Shown here piece after piece: positions 45,699 to 55,978 of a stretch of DNA of 64,000 nt. The stretch's first letter is position 1, and each line of letters opens with the position of its first letter. This stretch comes from Micromonospora sp. WMMA1363. GTDB taxonomy: Bacteria > Actinomycetota > Actinomycetes > Mycobacteriales > Micromonosporaceae. Below the pieces are notes generated by a model. The model was given only the letters and a program-made list of their open reading frames with translations, was not told the origin of the DNA and did no database searches. The stretch lies in assembly GCF_030345795.1 (NCBI RefSeq), contig NZ_JAUALB010000001.1, positions 5,510,001-5,574,000 on the forward strand. Direction: 5' to 3'. Both the position numbers and the translations under genes were made by a program.

Positions 45699-45754
45699 GC
45701 GCACTCTCCACCGAGAGTGCGCTGGCCCCGTGCGTCCTGCACGAGGGCTTTTTT
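45699..45754 (+). promoter_or_regulatory. ilvB transcription attenuator
   Basis: Hairpin 1 is perfect: GCGCACTCTC (45699-45708), loop CACC, GAGAGTGCGC (45713-45722). The terminator follows: GCCCCGTGC (45725-45733), loop GTCCT, GCACGAGGGC (45739-45748) with one bulged A, then six T (45749-45754). GCGCAC of hairpin 1 (45699-45704) can instead pair with GTGCGT (45730-45735), which would take away the 5' arm of the terminator. This gives two exclusive folds, as needed for control by ribosome position on the leader peptide. Confidence 0.75.
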
Positions 45755-45840
45755 GTTGCCATCAGAACCCGCCGGCGCGGGCCCCGCCCGCGTCCCACCG
45801 CTCGAAGCCGCACCCACTCCAGCCGAAGGCCTGAACCGCC

Positions 45841-47721
45841 ATGACGAGACCCACGCCAGAGACCCTCGCCAACTCCGCCCGGCGGGCCCGCGCCGCCGCC
45901 GAGCCGGCGCGCGACGCCGACCCGGCCGTCCGTGCCGCGACCGCCCCGACCGCCCCGGGGGCAGACACCGCCGTCCCGGCGCAGGTCTCCGGTGCCGGTT
46001 CCCTCGTGCGGTCCCTCGAAGCGCTCGGCGTCGACGTCGTATTCGGCATCCCCGGCGGTGCGATCCTGCCGGCCTACGACCCGCTCTACGACTCCACGGT
46101 CCGGCACATCCTGGTCCGGCACGAACAGGGCGCGGGGCACGCGGCAACCGGGTACGCCCAGGCCACCGGCCGGGTCGGCGTGTGTATCGCCACCTCCGGA
46201 CCGGGCGCGACCAACCTGGTGACGCCGATCGCCGACGCGTACATGGACTCGGTGCCCCTGGTGGCGATCACCGGCCAGGTGCCACGGCCGTCGATCGGCA
46301 CGGACGCCTTCCAGGAGGCGGACATCCAGGGGATCACCCTGCCGATCACCAAGCACAACTTCTTGGTCCAGCAGGCCGAGGAGATTCCCCAGGTGCTCGC
46401 CGAGGCGTTTCACCTGGCCTCGACCGGCCGACCCGGACCGGTCCTGGTGGACATCCCGAAGGACGTCCTACAGGCGTCGACGACGTTCACCTGGCCGCCG
46501 ACGCTCGACCTGCCCGGCTACCGCCCGACGTTGCACCCGCACGGCAAGCAGATCCGTGAGGCGGCGCGGCTGATGACCGGTGCCCGCCGACCGGTGCTGT
46601 ACGTCGGCGGCGGCGTGCTCAAGGCCGGCGCCGCCGAGGGGCTGCGCAAGCTCGCCGAGCTGACCGGCATACCGGTGGTCACCACGCTGATGGCGCTCGG
46701 CGCGTTCCCCGACTCGCATCGGCAGCACCTCGGTATGCCCGGCATGCACGGCACGGTCGCGGCGGTCTACGGCCTCCAGAAGGCGGACCTCATCGTCGCA
46801 CTGGGCGCGCGGTTCGACGACCGGGTCACTGGCCGGTTGGATTCGTTCGCCCCGGACGCGACGGTGGTGCACGCCGACATCGACCCGGCCGAGATCGGCA
46901 AGAACCGGCACGCGGACGTCCCGATCGTCGGCGACGCCCGGCACGTGATCGACGAGCTGATCGGCGCGGTCACCGCCGAGCAGGCGGTCGGGCACCGCCC
47001 CGATCTCGACGACTGGTGGACCCAGCTCGACGACCTGCGCAAGCGCTACCCACTGGGATACGACGAGCCGGCCGACGGCACCGTCTCACCGCAGTACGTC
47101 ATCAAGCGGCTCGGCGAGATCGCCGGCCCGGACGCCATCTACGTCGCCGGTGTCGGTCAGCACCAGATGTGGGCCTCCCAGTTCATCTCGTACGAGAAGC
47201 CGTGTACCTGGTTGAATTCCGGCGGTCTCGGCACGATGGGGTACGCGGTGCCGGCGGCGATGGGCGCCAAGGTCGGCAAGCCGGACGCGGTGGTGTGGGC
47301 GGTCGACGGTGACGGCTGCTTCCAGATGACCAACCAGGAGCTGGCGACATGCGCGCTGGAGGGCATCCCGGTCAAGATCGCTGTCATCAACAACGGCAAC
47401 CTCGGCATGGTTCGGCAGTGGCAGACCCTGTTCTACGGGGAGCGCTACTCCAACACCGACCTCGGTACGCACAAGCACCGCATCCCGGACTTCGTCAAGC
47501 TTGCCGAGGCCCTCGGCTGCATCGGCATGCGCTGCGAGACCGTCGAGGATGTCGACAAGACGATCGAAGCCGCGATGGCCATCAACGACGCCCCGGTGGT
47601 CATTGAATTCGTGGTCGGCAAGGATGCCATGGTGTGGCCGATGGTCGCCGCCGGCACCAGCAACGACGAGATCATGTTCGCCCGCGGCGTCCGCCCGGTC
47701 TTCGACGAGGATGACATCTGA
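45841..47721 (+). CDS. ilvB: acetolactate synthase, large subunit
   Basis: 626 residues. A 45-residue Ala/Pro-rich extension precedes the PYR domain ([23 protein letters not shown]), which contains the catalytic Glu of [11 protein letters not shown]. The FAD domain is in the middle ([17 protein letters not shown]), and the PP domain has [19 protein letters not shown] followed by [12 protein letters not shown]. It condenses pyruvate to acetolactate, or pyruvate with 2-oxobutyrate. It is the first gene of ilvB-ilvN-ilvC and lies behind the attenuator. Confidence 0.97.
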   Translation: MTRPTPETLANSARRARAAAEPARDADPAVRAATAPTAPGADTAVPAQVSGAGSLVRSLEALGVDVVFGIPGGAILPAYDPLYDSTVRHILVRHEQGAGHAATGYAQATGRVGVCIATSGPGATNLVTPIADAYMDSVPLVAITGQVPRPSIGTDAFQEADIQGITLPITKHNFLVQQAEEIPQVLAEAFHLASTGRPGPVLVDIPKDVLQASTTFTWPPTLDLPGYRPTLHPHGKQIREAARLMTGARRPVLYVGGGVLKAGAAEGLRKLAELTGIPVVTTLMALGAFPDSHRQHLGMPGMHGTVAAVYGLQKADLIVALGARFDDRVTGRLDSFAPDATVVHADIDPAEIGKNRHADVPIVGDARHVIDELIGAVTAEQAVGHRPDLDDWWTQLDDLRKRYPLGYDEPADGTVSPQYVIKRLGEIAGPDAIYVAGVGQHQMWASQFISYEKPCTWLNSGGLGTMGYAVPAAMGAKVGKPDAVVWAVDGDGCFQMTNQELATCALEGIPVKIAVINNGNLGMVRQWQTLFYGERYSNTDLGTHKHRIPDFVKLAEALGCIGMRCETVEDVDKTIEAAMAINDAPVVIEFVVGKDAMVWPMVAAGTSNDEIMFARGVRPVFDEDDI

Positions 47722-47722
47722 C

Positions 47723-47806
47723 ATGAGTGAGCGAAGCGAACACATCATCAAGCGCAGTCCTTCGCGTCGTCCGGGCGCGGCCGAGCGGAGCGAGGTCCAG
47801 GCGTGA
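47723..47806 (+). repeat. mini-frame with MSERSE-type repeat between ilvB and ilvN
   Basis: The space between ilvB and ilvN begins ATGAGTGAGCGAAGCGAAC and later has GAGCGGAGCGAGGTC. It can be read as a 27-codon frame (MSERSEHIIKRSPSRRPGAAERSEVQA) whose TGA overlaps the GTG of ilvN. Similar GAGCGAAGCGAA strings are, as I recall, scattered repeats in Micromonosporaceae, often at gene starts. Whether the frame is translated is unknown; it could couple ilvN to ilvB. Confidence 0.5.
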
Positions 47807-48318
47807 CGATGCACACCCTGTCCGTGCTCGTGGAGAACAAGCCGGGCGTGCTGGCCCGGGTGTCGGGGCTGTTCTCCCGGCGTGGCTTCAACATCGACAG
47901 CCTGGCGGTCGGCGAGACCGAGAACCCGGACGTCTCCCGGATCACCATCGTGGTCAACGCGGAGTCGTCCCCGCTGGAGCAGGTCACCAAGCAGCTCAAC
48001 AAGCTGGTGAACGTACTCAAGATCGTCGAGTTGGACCCGCAGGTGTCGGTCGCCCGTGAGTTGCTGCTGGTCAAGGTCCGGGCGGATCGCAATGCCCGGG
48101 GGCAGGTGCTGGAGACGGTAGGCCTGTTCCGTGCCCGGGTGGTCGACGTCGCGCCGGACACGCTGACCATCGAGGCGACCGGTACCCCCGACAAGCTGGA
48201 CGCGCTGTTGCGCGACCTCGAAGCCTTCGGCATCAAGGAGATGGTCCAGTCCGGCACGGTGGCGATCGGCCGTGGCTCGCGTTCCATCACCGCCGGTCCG
48301 GCACTCCGGGCCGCCTGA
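47803..48318 (+). CDS. ilvN: acetolactate synthase, small regulatory subunit
   Basis: 171 residues. The ACT domain at the start (HTLSVLVENKPGVLARVSGLFSRRGFNIDSLAVG) binds valine and gives feedback control. A second half (ELLLVKVRADRNARGQVLETVGLFRARVVDVAPDTLTIEATG) contacts the catalytic subunit. The start is GTG 47803 or ATG 47809; the GTG overlaps the stop of the mini-frame upstream. It is followed after 54 bases by ilvC. Confidence 0.96.
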   Translation: MTMHTLSVLVENKPGVLARVSGLFSRRGFNIDSLAVGETENPDVSRITIVVNAESSPLEQVTKQLNKLVNVLKIVELDPQVSVARELLLVKVRADRNARGQVLETVGLFRARVVDVAPDTLTIEATGTPDKLDALLRDLEAFGIKEMVQSGTVAIGRGSRSITAGPALRAA

Positions 48319-49386
<1,068 letters not shown>

Positions 49387-49414
49387 CCACGTCCCCCCGA
49401 GACTCCGCTCTGGT

Positions 49415-49462
49415 CCGTTCACGGCCCGACGCTCTCCCTCCCCGGCGTCGGGCCGTGAACGG
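49415..49462 (+). terminator. 18-bp stem terminator of ilvBNC
   Basis: CCGTTCACGGCCCGACGC (49415-49432) is perfectly complementary to 49445-49462, with a 12-base loop and no T run. It begins 28 bases after the ilvC stop. Confidence 0.75.
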
Positions 49463-49588
49463 CGCGGAGGACTGGTCGCGGCCGCCATCGTCCGGGCGTG
49501 TGTCCGTGTCGTCCGGGCCTGTTTTCGTCCAACATTGTCCCGGTGGGACGCCTGGGCGGGTCGTACCGGAACACGGAGAGTCTCCGAA

Positions 49589-49635
49589 CAGCGGTATTCC
49601 TGACCGGCATTTCCTGCCTCTCAGGAATACCGCTG
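49589..49635. repeat. 15-bp perfect inverted repeat in the ilvC-serA gap
   Basis: CAGCGGTATTCCTGA (49589-49603) and TCAGGAATACCGCTG (49621-49635) flank a 17-base loop. Unlike most hairpins here the arms are not GC-runs. It sits in the middle of a 672-base gap without a clear gene (49387-50058), 203 bases after ilvC. Confidence 0.75.
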
Positions 49636-49860
49636 GATTCCTCTGTCCGCCTCCGACGGTCGTCACGCGGAGCCGGGTCCGTCGGATCCCGCTCGAGCTC
49701 GTCCGCCTTCCGTGCCAGTCGATTCACGTCGTTGCTTCACGTCGTCGGGCCGGCCGGCCAGGGGTGGGTTCCGGCACATCGCGCTGAGTGGCCGGGAGTT
49801 CGAGCGGCACGGCTGCGCCTCTCGGCGTCTACCGCCGGCGGCGTCGCGAGGGGAGTCCCC

Positions 49861-49948
49861 AACGATCGTTAATCTGCGTGTCATGTGTCGTTTGTGAGGG
49901 CGCTCACCCCGCTCTCCGCGGCGCGCGGGCCGGCCCGCCCCCTACGAT
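49861..49948 (+). promoter_or_regulatory. serA control region with two palindromes and a -10 box
   Basis: AACGATCGTT (49861-49870) is a perfect palindrome. GTGAGGGCGCTCAC (49894-49907) is a near-perfect one with 5-base arms. TACGAT (49943-49948) fits a -10 box. A transcript from it would have a leader of about 105 bases containing an AGGTGC/GCACCT hairpin (about 49956-49974). The palindromes are candidates for regulator binding. Confidence 0.4.
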
Positions 49949-49981
49949 CCGAGGTAGGTGCGTAGCCGGCACCTGACGGCC

Positions 49982-50062
49982 ATGGCCTGGATCAGGGTGG
50001 GGCGCAGCGTCGCCTCCCGCCGACCGGCCGACCGCTCTGACGACACCTACGAGGACCGATGA
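49982..50062 (+). CDS. possible 26-codon frame coupled to serA
   Basis: ATG 49982 opens a frame encoding MAWIRVGRSVASRRPADRSDDTYEDR whose TGA overlaps the serA ATG by 4 bases (ATGA). The overlap would couple serA translation to it. No strong ribosome site precedes its ATG, and the peptide has three Ser but no run of them, so it may be chance. Confidence 0.3.
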   Translation: MAWIRVGRSVASRRPADRSDDTYEDR

Positions 50063-51657
50063 ATCCTGTCGTACTGATCGCCGAAGAACTCGCTCCCGCC
50101 GCCATCGAGGTGCTCGCCCACGACTTCGACGTCCGTCACATCGACGGCACCGACCGTCCGGCCCTGCTCGCGGCGCTCTCCGAGGCCGACGCTGTCATCG
50201 TCCGTAGCGCGACCCAGATCGACGCCGAGGCGATCGCCGCCGCGCCGCGTTTGAAGGTCGTCGCCCGGGCCGGCGTCGGTCTGGACAACGTCGAGGTGTC
50301 GGCCGCCACGGCGCGGGGCGTCATGGTCGTCAACGCCCCCACCTCCAACATCGTTTCTGCCGCCGAGCAGGCCGTCGCGCTGTTGCTCGCGGTCGCCCGC
50401 AACACCGCCAGCGCCAGCGCGGCGCTCAAGGCGGGGGAGTGGAAGCGCTCGCGGTACACCGGCGTGGAGATCCAGGGCAAGACCGTCGGCGTGGTCGGCC
50501 TCGGTCGCATCGGTGTGCTCTTCGCACAGCGGATCGCCGCGTTCGGCACTCGACTGATCGCGTTCGACCCCTACATCCAGCCGGCCCGGGCGGCGCAGCT
50601 CGGTGTCCGCCTGGTCGGCTTGGAGGAGCTGCTCCGGGAGAGTGACTTCATCTCGATCCACCTACCGAAGACGCCGGAGACCGTGGGCCTGATCGGCGAG
50701 AAGGAGCTGGCGATCGTCAAGCCAGGTGTGCGGATCGTCAACGCCGCTCGGGGCGGGTTGGTCGACGAGCAGGCCCTCGCGGACGCCATCGCCGAGGGGC
50801 GGGTCGCCGGTGCCGGCGTCGACGTGTACGCCAAGGAGCCGTGCACCTCCTCGCCGCTGTTCGCGTTCGACAACGTGGTGGCCACCCCGCACCTCGGTGC
50901 CTCCACCGCCGAGGCGCAGGACAAGGCCGGCCTCGCCGTCGCCAAGAGCGTCAAGCTGGCGCTGCAGGGCGAGTTCGTGCCGGACGCGGTCAACGTGCAG
51001 GCGGGCGGCGTGGTCGCCGAGGACGTCCGGCCGTTGCTGCCGCTGGCCGAGAAGCTCGGCCGGGCGTTCACCGCGGTCGCTGGCGGGATCGCCGCCAGCG
51101 TCACCGTCGAGGCGCGCGGTGAGATTGTCAGCCACGACGTGTCGGTGCTCAAGCTCGCCGTGACAAAGGGGCTGTTCAGTTCCGTGGTCGAGGAGCAGGT
51201 CACCTACGTCAACGCGCCGCACCTGGCGGCCGAGCGGGGCGTCGAGGTGTCGCTCACGACCTCGGCCGAAACGTCCGACCACCCGGTGCTGGTCACCGTC
51301 CGCGGCGCGCTGCCCGACGGTCGTACGGTCAGCGTCTCCGGCACGGTCGCCGCCGCCGGTCCCCGCGACGTCATCAAGCTCACCGAGGTGGACGGCTTCG
51401 ACGTCGAGATCGGCGCGGAGGGCATCCTGGTCTTCCTCCGCTACGCCGACCGTCCCGGAGTGGTCGGCACCGTCGGCACGCTGCTCGGCAAAGCTGGCAT
51501 CAACATCGCCGCGATGCAGGTGGCCCGCCGGGAGGCCGGCGGCGAGACGCTGATGACGCTCACCATCGACCAGGCGCTCGGCGCCGACCTGCTCACCTCG
51601 GCGGCAGACTCGATCGGCGCGACCGCGGCCAGCGCCGCCGACCTGCGCGACGAGTGA
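50059..51657 (+). CDS. serA: D-3-phosphoglycerate dehydrogenase
   Basis: 532 residues, the long actinobacterial form. The nucleotide fold is VGVVGLGRIGVLFAQR. The substrate Arg is in VNAARGGLVDEQAL, and the expected active His is seen in TPHLGASTAEAQ. The intervening domain is near 315-450 and the C-terminal ACT domain is GILVFLRYADRPGVVGTVGTLLGKAGINIAAMQVARR. It takes the first step of serine synthesis; the ACT domain binds serine for feedback. GAGGA precedes the ATG. In M. tuberculosis it is also found after ilvC. Confidence 0.97.
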   Translation: MNPVVLIAEELAPAAIEVLAHDFDVRHIDGTDRPALLAALSEADAVIVRSATQIDAEAIAAAPRLKVVARAGVGLDNVEVSAATARGVMVVNAPTSNIVSAAEQAVALLLAVARNTASASAALKAGEWKRSRYTGVEIQGKTVGVVGLGRIGVLFAQRIAAFGTRLIAFDPYIQPARAAQLGVRLVGLEELLRESDFISIHLPKTPETVGLIGEKELAIVKPGVRIVNAARGGLVDEQALADAIAEGRVAGAGVDVYAKEPCTSSPLFAFDNVVATPHLGASTAEAQDKAGLAVAKSVKLALQGEFVPDAVNVQAGGVVAEDVRPLLPLAEKLGRAFTAVAGGIAASVTVEARGEIVSHDVSVLKLAVTKGLFSSVVEEQVTYVNAPHLAAERGVEVSLTTSAETSDHPVLVTVRGALPDGRTVSVSGTVAAAGPRDVIKLTEVDGFDVEIGAEGILVFLRYADRPGVVGTVGTLLGKAGINIAAMQVARREAGGETLMTLTIDQALGADLLTSAADSIGATAASAADLRDE

Positions 51658-51671
51658 TCTGAGGGCACCAC

Positions 51672-51704
51672 GAGGAAGGGCCCGGCGACGCCGGACCCTT
51701 CCTC
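51672..51704 (+). terminator. terminator after serA
   Basis: GAGGAAGGG (51672-51680) pairs with CCCTTCCTC (51696-51704), and an inner CCGGC/GCCGG extends the stem. No T run. Confidence 0.7.
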
Positions 51705-51792
51705 ACCCTCGCCCCGGGCACTCCCGCCACCCGGGCGCGCACTCACTCCCTGACGACGTGGTCTGGCCGGCCGGGTGGCGGGACGGGCACCG

Positions 51793-52149
51793 TCAGCGAT
51801 TGGCGTGGGCGGGGGGCGGGTAGACCGAGCCGTCCTGGGCGTCGAACAGCATCAGACGGTGCTCGCCGGCCAGCCGCTCGATGTCCAGCAGCACCTGGTC
51901 CTCACAGGTCGGGTCCAGGTTCAGCTCAACATGGTCGCCGGCCGTGTGCAGCGGAGCCACCGCCCACGGCGTGTCGGCGCCAGCCGGCCGGTCCGGGTAC
52001 GCGGCGGTGATCGCCTGGTAGAACCCCACGACCCGGGGGTCGGCTTGGCGGTCTTCGTGCTGTCCCTGCCGGCACCGCTGCACCGCTTCTCGCACGTCCT
52101 CGGGCGTCGCTCCGTCCATCAGGGCCCACACGCTCAGATCGAAACTCAC
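51793..52149 (-). CDS. hypothetical protein, 118 aa
   Basis: MSFDLSVWALMDGATPEDVREAVQRCRQG..., then VVGFYQAITAAYPDRP and LLDIERLAGEHRLMLFDAQDGSVYPPP. The MSxDLxVW start with a late HxLxxFDxQ stretch recurs in small actinomycete proteins, some of them near toxin genes, but there is no toxin gene here. Start GTG 52149 with no clear ribosome site. Function unknown. The gene is convergent with serA. Confidence 0.65.
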   Translation of the reverse strand: MSFDLSVWALMDGATPEDVREAVQRCRQGQHEDRQADPRVVGFYQAITAAYPDRPAGADTPWAVAPLHTAGDHVELNLDPTCEDQVLLDIERLAGEHRLMLFDAQDGSVYPPPAHANR

Positions 52150-52386
52150 GGCCCACAGGGTGCCATCCGTCGTTCATGCTGTCGAAATCGCCCCGCCGCA
52201 GGCCAGCCGCATTCCAGCAAGCTGGGTCCGTAGTGGAACCTCTTGCGTCGAGTTGCGTCGATTCGCTAGCGTACTCGTGCGGTTACTGATCGAGTGCGAC
52301 GTCGGCCCGTCTTCGGGTGGCGAGGTCGACGTGCGACCCGGCGGGCCCGCACCCCTCGATTGCGCGAGCCACGCGCACTCGTCGCT

Positions 52387-52428
52387 GATCGGCCCTTACG
52401 GTCGTTGCCGAGACCGTGAGGGCCGATC
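52387..52428 (-). terminator. 17-bp stem after the apbE gene
   Basis: GATCGGCCCTTACGGTC (52387-52403) and GACCGTGAGGGCCGATC (52412-52428) pair with one G-T wobble around an 8-base loop, 47 bases beyond the apbE stop. The rest of the 325-base gap 52150-52474 holds no gene; a TAGCGT box at 52267-52272 before a GTG points to the right, but the frame behind it looks non-coding. Confidence 0.65.
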
Positions 52429-52474
52429 GCGTGTCAGGTGCGCCCCTACGGTCAGTTCGCCGGCCGTGGCGTTC

Positions 52475-53317
52475 TCAGCGGTGGTGGACGAAGAGCGCGC
52501 GGTAGTCCGACCCGTCCTGGAACCATGCCAACCCGGCCGGACCGGCGGCGTAGAGCGCGGTGGCGTAGGCGTCGGCGACGGCGAGGTCCGGCCCGACGAC
52601 CGTGGCGGCGACCAGTTGGTCGGCCGGCCCGCCGGTGTGCGGGTCCACCACGTGTCCCTGCCGGCCGGTCACCCCGGATGTGCCCACCGCGCCCGCCGTC
52701 ATCTCCAGCACCAGCGGCGCCCGCCGCGGGGCGGTGGGGTGGTGCACCGCCACGCGCCACGGGCCGCCGTGCGCCGCGTGGCCGCGTACGACGAGGTCGG
52801 CGCCGTTGAGCACGGCGTAGTCGTGGATGCCAGCGGCGCGCAACCGGGCTGCGGCCCGTTCCACCGCCCACCCGCCGAGCAGCCCGCCCGGGTCGAAGCC
52901 GCCGGGCACGGCCCACGCGTCGAACCAGCCGTCGGTGGCCGCCCGCATCGCCGTGCAGCGGTCCACCAGATCGGCCAACGGTGGGTACGAGTCCGGGCTG
53001 ATCTCGCCTCGGCGTAGCCGGGAGACCAGGCTTTCGGGTCGGGTCGGCCCGTAGGTGAGGTCGATCGCGCGTAGCTCCGCGACCACGTCCCCCAACGCCT
53101 CACCGACACCCCTGCGGCCGAGCCACTCCGGCGCGTTGAGCAACAGTGAGTAGTCGGCGGTGGCGGTGCGGACGGTGTGTTGGACGGCGATCCGGTCGCC
53201 GGGTGCCGCGCCCCCCGGGCCGATGCGGTGGTGCCGGGCACCGAGGCGCAGATCGGGGCGTGGTTGGAAGGCCGATGGGTCGACCCAGCGGGTCCGTGGC
53301 TGCTCGTCGATCCGCAT
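52475..53317 (-). CDS. FAD:protein FMN transferase (ApbE family)
   Basis: 280 residues. The family's substrate loop is seen in WAVPGGFDPGGLLGGWAVERAAARL, then VLNGADLVVRGHAAHGGPWRVAV, GTSGVTGRQGHVVDPHTGG and the metal-site AVADAYATALYAAG. ApbE attaches FMN to threonine in partner flavoproteins of the membrane. No signal peptide or lipobox is present, as is usual for the shorter actinobacterial members. No target such as an Rnf or FMN-binding protein is near. ATG 53317 has GGAGG about 10 bases upstream. Confidence 0.88.
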   Translation of the reverse strand: MRIDEQPRTRWVDPSAFQPRPDLRLGARHHRIGPGGAAPGDRIAVQHTVRTATADYSLLLNAPEWLGRRGVGEALGDVVAELRAIDLTYGPTRPESLVSRLRRGEISPDSYPPLADLVDRCTAMRAATDGWFDAWAVPGGFDPGGLLGGWAVERAAARLRAAGIHDYAVLNGADLVVRGHAAHGGPWRVAVHHPTAPRRAPLVLEMTAGAVGTSGVTGRQGHVVDPHTGGPADQLVAATVVGPDLAVADAYATALYAAGPAGLAWFQDGSDYRALFVHHR

Positions 53318-53538
53318 TCCCTGTCTGCCTCCCCGGCCGACGGCGCCGCCTCATCGCGGTGCCGGTCGCGGGCCCCGTGACCCGCTGGCCATCAGGCTAG
53401 GCAGCGGAGATGACCGCACAATGAATGTCACCTGGAAGCCTTCTGTGCATCTCGTTTTCCCGGATCGTGGAAGATTTGTATCGGGGAGCGGGACTGCGGC
53501 GTACCGTCGGTGTGACAGCGAGGCGAGGGAGTTCAAGC

Positions 53539-54570
53539 GTGGCACGGATCGCGGTGGTGGCCGGGGACGGGATCGGCCCCGAGGTGGTCGCGCAGGCCCG
53601 CAAGGTTGTCGACGCGGTGCTTCCCGGTGCGCAGACCACCGAGTACGACCTCGGTGCCGCCCGCTACCACCGCACCGGCGAGGTCCTGCCCGACTCGGTG
53701 CTCGCCGAGCTGGCCGAGCACGACGCCATCCTGCTCGGCGCGGTCGGCGACCCGACCGTCCCGCCTGGCGTGCTGGAACGGGGACTGCTGCTCAAGCTGC
53801 GCTTCGCCTTCGACCAGTACGTCAACCTGCGGCCATCCCGGCTCTGGCCCGGCACTGCCGGCCCGCTCGGCGGCGTCAAACCCGGCGAGGTCGACCTGGT
53901 GGTGGTCCGCGAGGGCACCGAGGGCCTGTACGCGGGTGCCGGTGGGGCGCTGCACCGGGGCACACCCGCTGAGGTCGCCACCGAGGAGAGCCTCAACACC
54001 CGGCACGGCGTGGAGCGGGTGATCCGCGACGCGTTCGGCCGAGCGCGGCGCCGTGAGCGGCGCAAGGTCACCCTCGTGCACAAGACCAACGTGCTGACCC
54101 ACGCCGGTTCGCTGTGGGCGCGTACCTTCGAGACGGTCGCCGCCGAACACCCCGACGTGGCGACGGAGTACCAGCACGTCGACGCCGCCGCGATGTTTCT
54201 GGTCACCCAACCCCAGCGGTACGACGTGGTGGTCACCGACAACCTCTTCGGCGACATCCTCACCGACATCGCCGCCGCGGTCACCGGTGGCATCGGGCTC
54301 GCGGCCAGCGGCAGCATCAACCCCGAGAGCGCGTACCCGTCGATGTTCGAGCCGGTGCACGGTTCCGCGCCGGACATCGCCGGTCGCGGCGTTGCCGACC
54401 CGGTGGCGGCGGTGCTCTCCGCCGGGCTCCTGCTCGACCAGCTCGGCCACGCCGAGGCGGCGGCCCGGATCGTCACCGCCATCGGCGCGGAGCTGACCGG
54501 GCGGAGGCCCGGCGTGCCGGTACGCACCGAGGAGGTCGGCGACCGGCTGGCCGCGCACGCGGCCGGCTGA
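53539..54570 (+). CDS. leuB: 3-isopropylmalate dehydrogenase
   Basis: 343 residues, [25 protein letters not shown]. Substrate arginines and metal residues appear in [78 protein letters not shown] and [20 protein letters not shown]. It acts in leucine synthesis and, in the citramalate route, also oxidises methylmalate to 2-oxobutyrate, so cimA downstream needs it. GTG 53539 follows GAGGGAG at 7-8 bases; the upstream frame has no site. Confidence 0.95.
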   Translation: MARIAVVAGDGIGPEVVAQARKVVDAVLPGAQTTEYDLGAARYHRTGEVLPDSVLAELAEHDAILLGAVGDPTVPPGVLERGLLLKLRFAFDQYVNLRPSRLWPGTAGPLGGVKPGEVDLVVVREGTEGLYAGAGGALHRGTPAEVATEESLNTRHGVERVIRDAFGRARRRERRKVTLVHKTNVLTHAGSLWARTFETVAAEHPDVATEYQHVDAAAMFLVTQPQRYDVVVTDNLFGDILTDIAAAVTGGIGLAASGSINPESAYPSMFEPVHGSAPDIAGRGVADPVAAVLSAGLLLDQLGHAEAAARIVTAIGAELTGRRPGVPVRTEEVGDRLAAHAAG

Positions 54571-54795
54571 GCCTGTCAGGTCGCCGGTCCCGGCAACCGG
54601 CCGCCACGGCCGATCCCCGTCAGTGGCCCCGACCGGTCGGCCCCGTGACCAGGGGCGGTGCTGGCGTCGCCCGCCGAACGGAGCCGACGTACCCGACGGC
54701 GCTACCCGCTGAACGACCGTTCGGGGTAAGTTGCTCGCACAGCTCTCTCGGCATGCGGACCCGTGTGCCGTCCATTGCCTAGGAAGGTCAGCGCG

Positions 54796-55893
54796 ATGAG
54801 CGGTGGTGACAAGCTCGACTTCGAGATCCGTCCGAATCCCGCGCCGGTATCCGCCGCCGATCGGGCAGCCCTGCTGGCCAACCCCGGCTTCGGGCGCGTC
54901 TTCACCGACCACATGGTCACCATTCGTTACGCCGACGGCAAGGGCTGGTACGACGCCCGGGTCGAGGCGCGGGCGCCGATCCCGATGGATCCGGCCGCCG
55001 CGGTCCTGCACTATGCGCAGGAGATCTTCGAGGGGATGAAGGCGTACCGCGGCGCCGACGGCGGCGTGACGATGTTCCGCCCGTACGCCAACGCCGCCCG
55101 GTTCGTCGCGTCCGGCCGGCGGCTGGCGATGCCTGCGCTGCCGGAGGAGACCTTCGTCGACTCCCTGCACCGGCTCATCAAGATTGACCGTGAGTGGATC
55201 CCGGAGGGCGAGGACGGCAGCCTCTACCTGCGGCCGTTCATGTTCGCCAGCGAGGTGTTCCTCGGGGTCCGTCCCGCCAACGAGTACCTGTACGCGGTGA
55301 TCGCGTCCCCGGTCGGGGCATACTTTTCCGGAGGCGTCAAGCCGGTGACCGTCTGGGTTTCCCCGGACTACACCCGTGCGGCCCCAGGTGGTACCGGCGC
55401 GGCGAAGTGCGGCGGTAACTACGCCGCCTCGCTGGTCGCGCAGGCGGAGGCGATCTCGCACGGCTGCGACCAGGTCGTCTTCCTCGACGCCGTGGAGCGC
55501 CGGTTCGTCGACGAGCTGGGCGGCATGAACGTGTTCTTCGTGTACGACGACGACACGGTGGTCACCCCGCCGCTGACCGGCACCATTCTGCCCGGCATCA
55601 CCCGGGAGTCGGTGCTCACCCTGGCTGCTGATGCCGGGCACCGGGTGGAGGAGCGGCCGGTCACGTTCGCCGACTGGCAGGCCGATGCGGCGACCGGCCG
55701 GCTGCGCGAGGTCTTCGCCTGCGGCACCGCTGCCGTCGTCACCCCGATCGGCGCGGTGCGCTCATCCGACGGCGAGTTCCTCGTCGGCGGTGGCGAACCG
55801 GGCCGGGTCACGATGGCCCTGCGCCAGCAACTGGTCGACCTCCAGCGGGGCAAAGCCGCGGACCCGCACAACTGGGTCCATCGGGTGCTCTGA
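54796..55893 (+). CDS. ilvE: branched-chain amino acid aminotransferase
   Basis: 365 residues of fold-type IV PLP enzymes. Key stretches are [43 protein letters not shown], the PLP lysine in [16 protein letters not shown] near residue 202, [20 protein letters not shown] and the late [13 protein letters not shown]. It adds the amino group to the oxo acids of Val, Leu and Ile. AGGAAGG lies 8 bases before ATG 54796. A 9-codon frame (MRTRVPSIA) ends just before it, overlapping the ribosome site. Confidence 0.96.
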   Translation: MSGGDKLDFEIRPNPAPVSAADRAALLANPGFGRVFTDHMVTIRYADGKGWYDARVEARAPIPMDPAAAVLHYAQEIFEGMKAYRGADGGVTMFRPYANAARFVASGRRLAMPALPEETFVDSLHRLIKIDREWIPEGEDGSLYLRPFMFASEVFLGVRPANEYLYAVIASPVGAYFSGGVKPVTVWVSPDYTRAAPGGTGAAKCGGNYAASLVAQAEAISHGCDQVVFLDAVERRFVDELGGMNVFFVYDDDTVVTPPLTGTILPGITRESVLTLAADAGHRVEERPVTFADWQADAATGRLREVFACGTAAVVTPIGAVRSSDGEFLVGGGEPGRVTMALRQQLVDLQRGKAADPHNWVHRVL

Positions 55894-55906
55894 TGCACGG
55901 CGGGCC

Positions 55907-55935
55907 CGCTGTTCCACGGCAGGCGTGGGACAGCG
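55907..55935. terminator. terminator between ilvE and the phosphatase gene
   Basis: CGCTGTTCCACG pairs with CGTGGGACAGCG (one T-G wobble) around GCAGG. The genes are convergent, so it may serve both. Confidence 0.65.
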
Positions 55936-55978
55936 CGCCCCGCTCGCCCGTCGCGGTCCCGCCCGGCACCGCTTCTGG

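Noticed and set aside
52267..53017. TAGCGT box followed by GTG 52277 and a long plus-strand frame.
   Set aside because: Most of the frame is the antisense of the apbE gene, and its protein is Gly/Arg/Val-rich with no domain; apbE on the other strand is clear.
53401..53460. Possible structured leader before leuB (GAGATG..CACA with TGTGCATCTC).
   Set aside because: The stem needs a 4-base bulge, and no leader peptide with Leu codons or terminator follows, unlike before ilvB and cimA.
54753..54782. Nine-codon frame MRTRVPSIA before ilvE as a leader peptide.
   Set aside because: Only one Val and one Ile, and no hairpin or terminator between it and ilvE; it overlaps the ribosome site and is probably chance.
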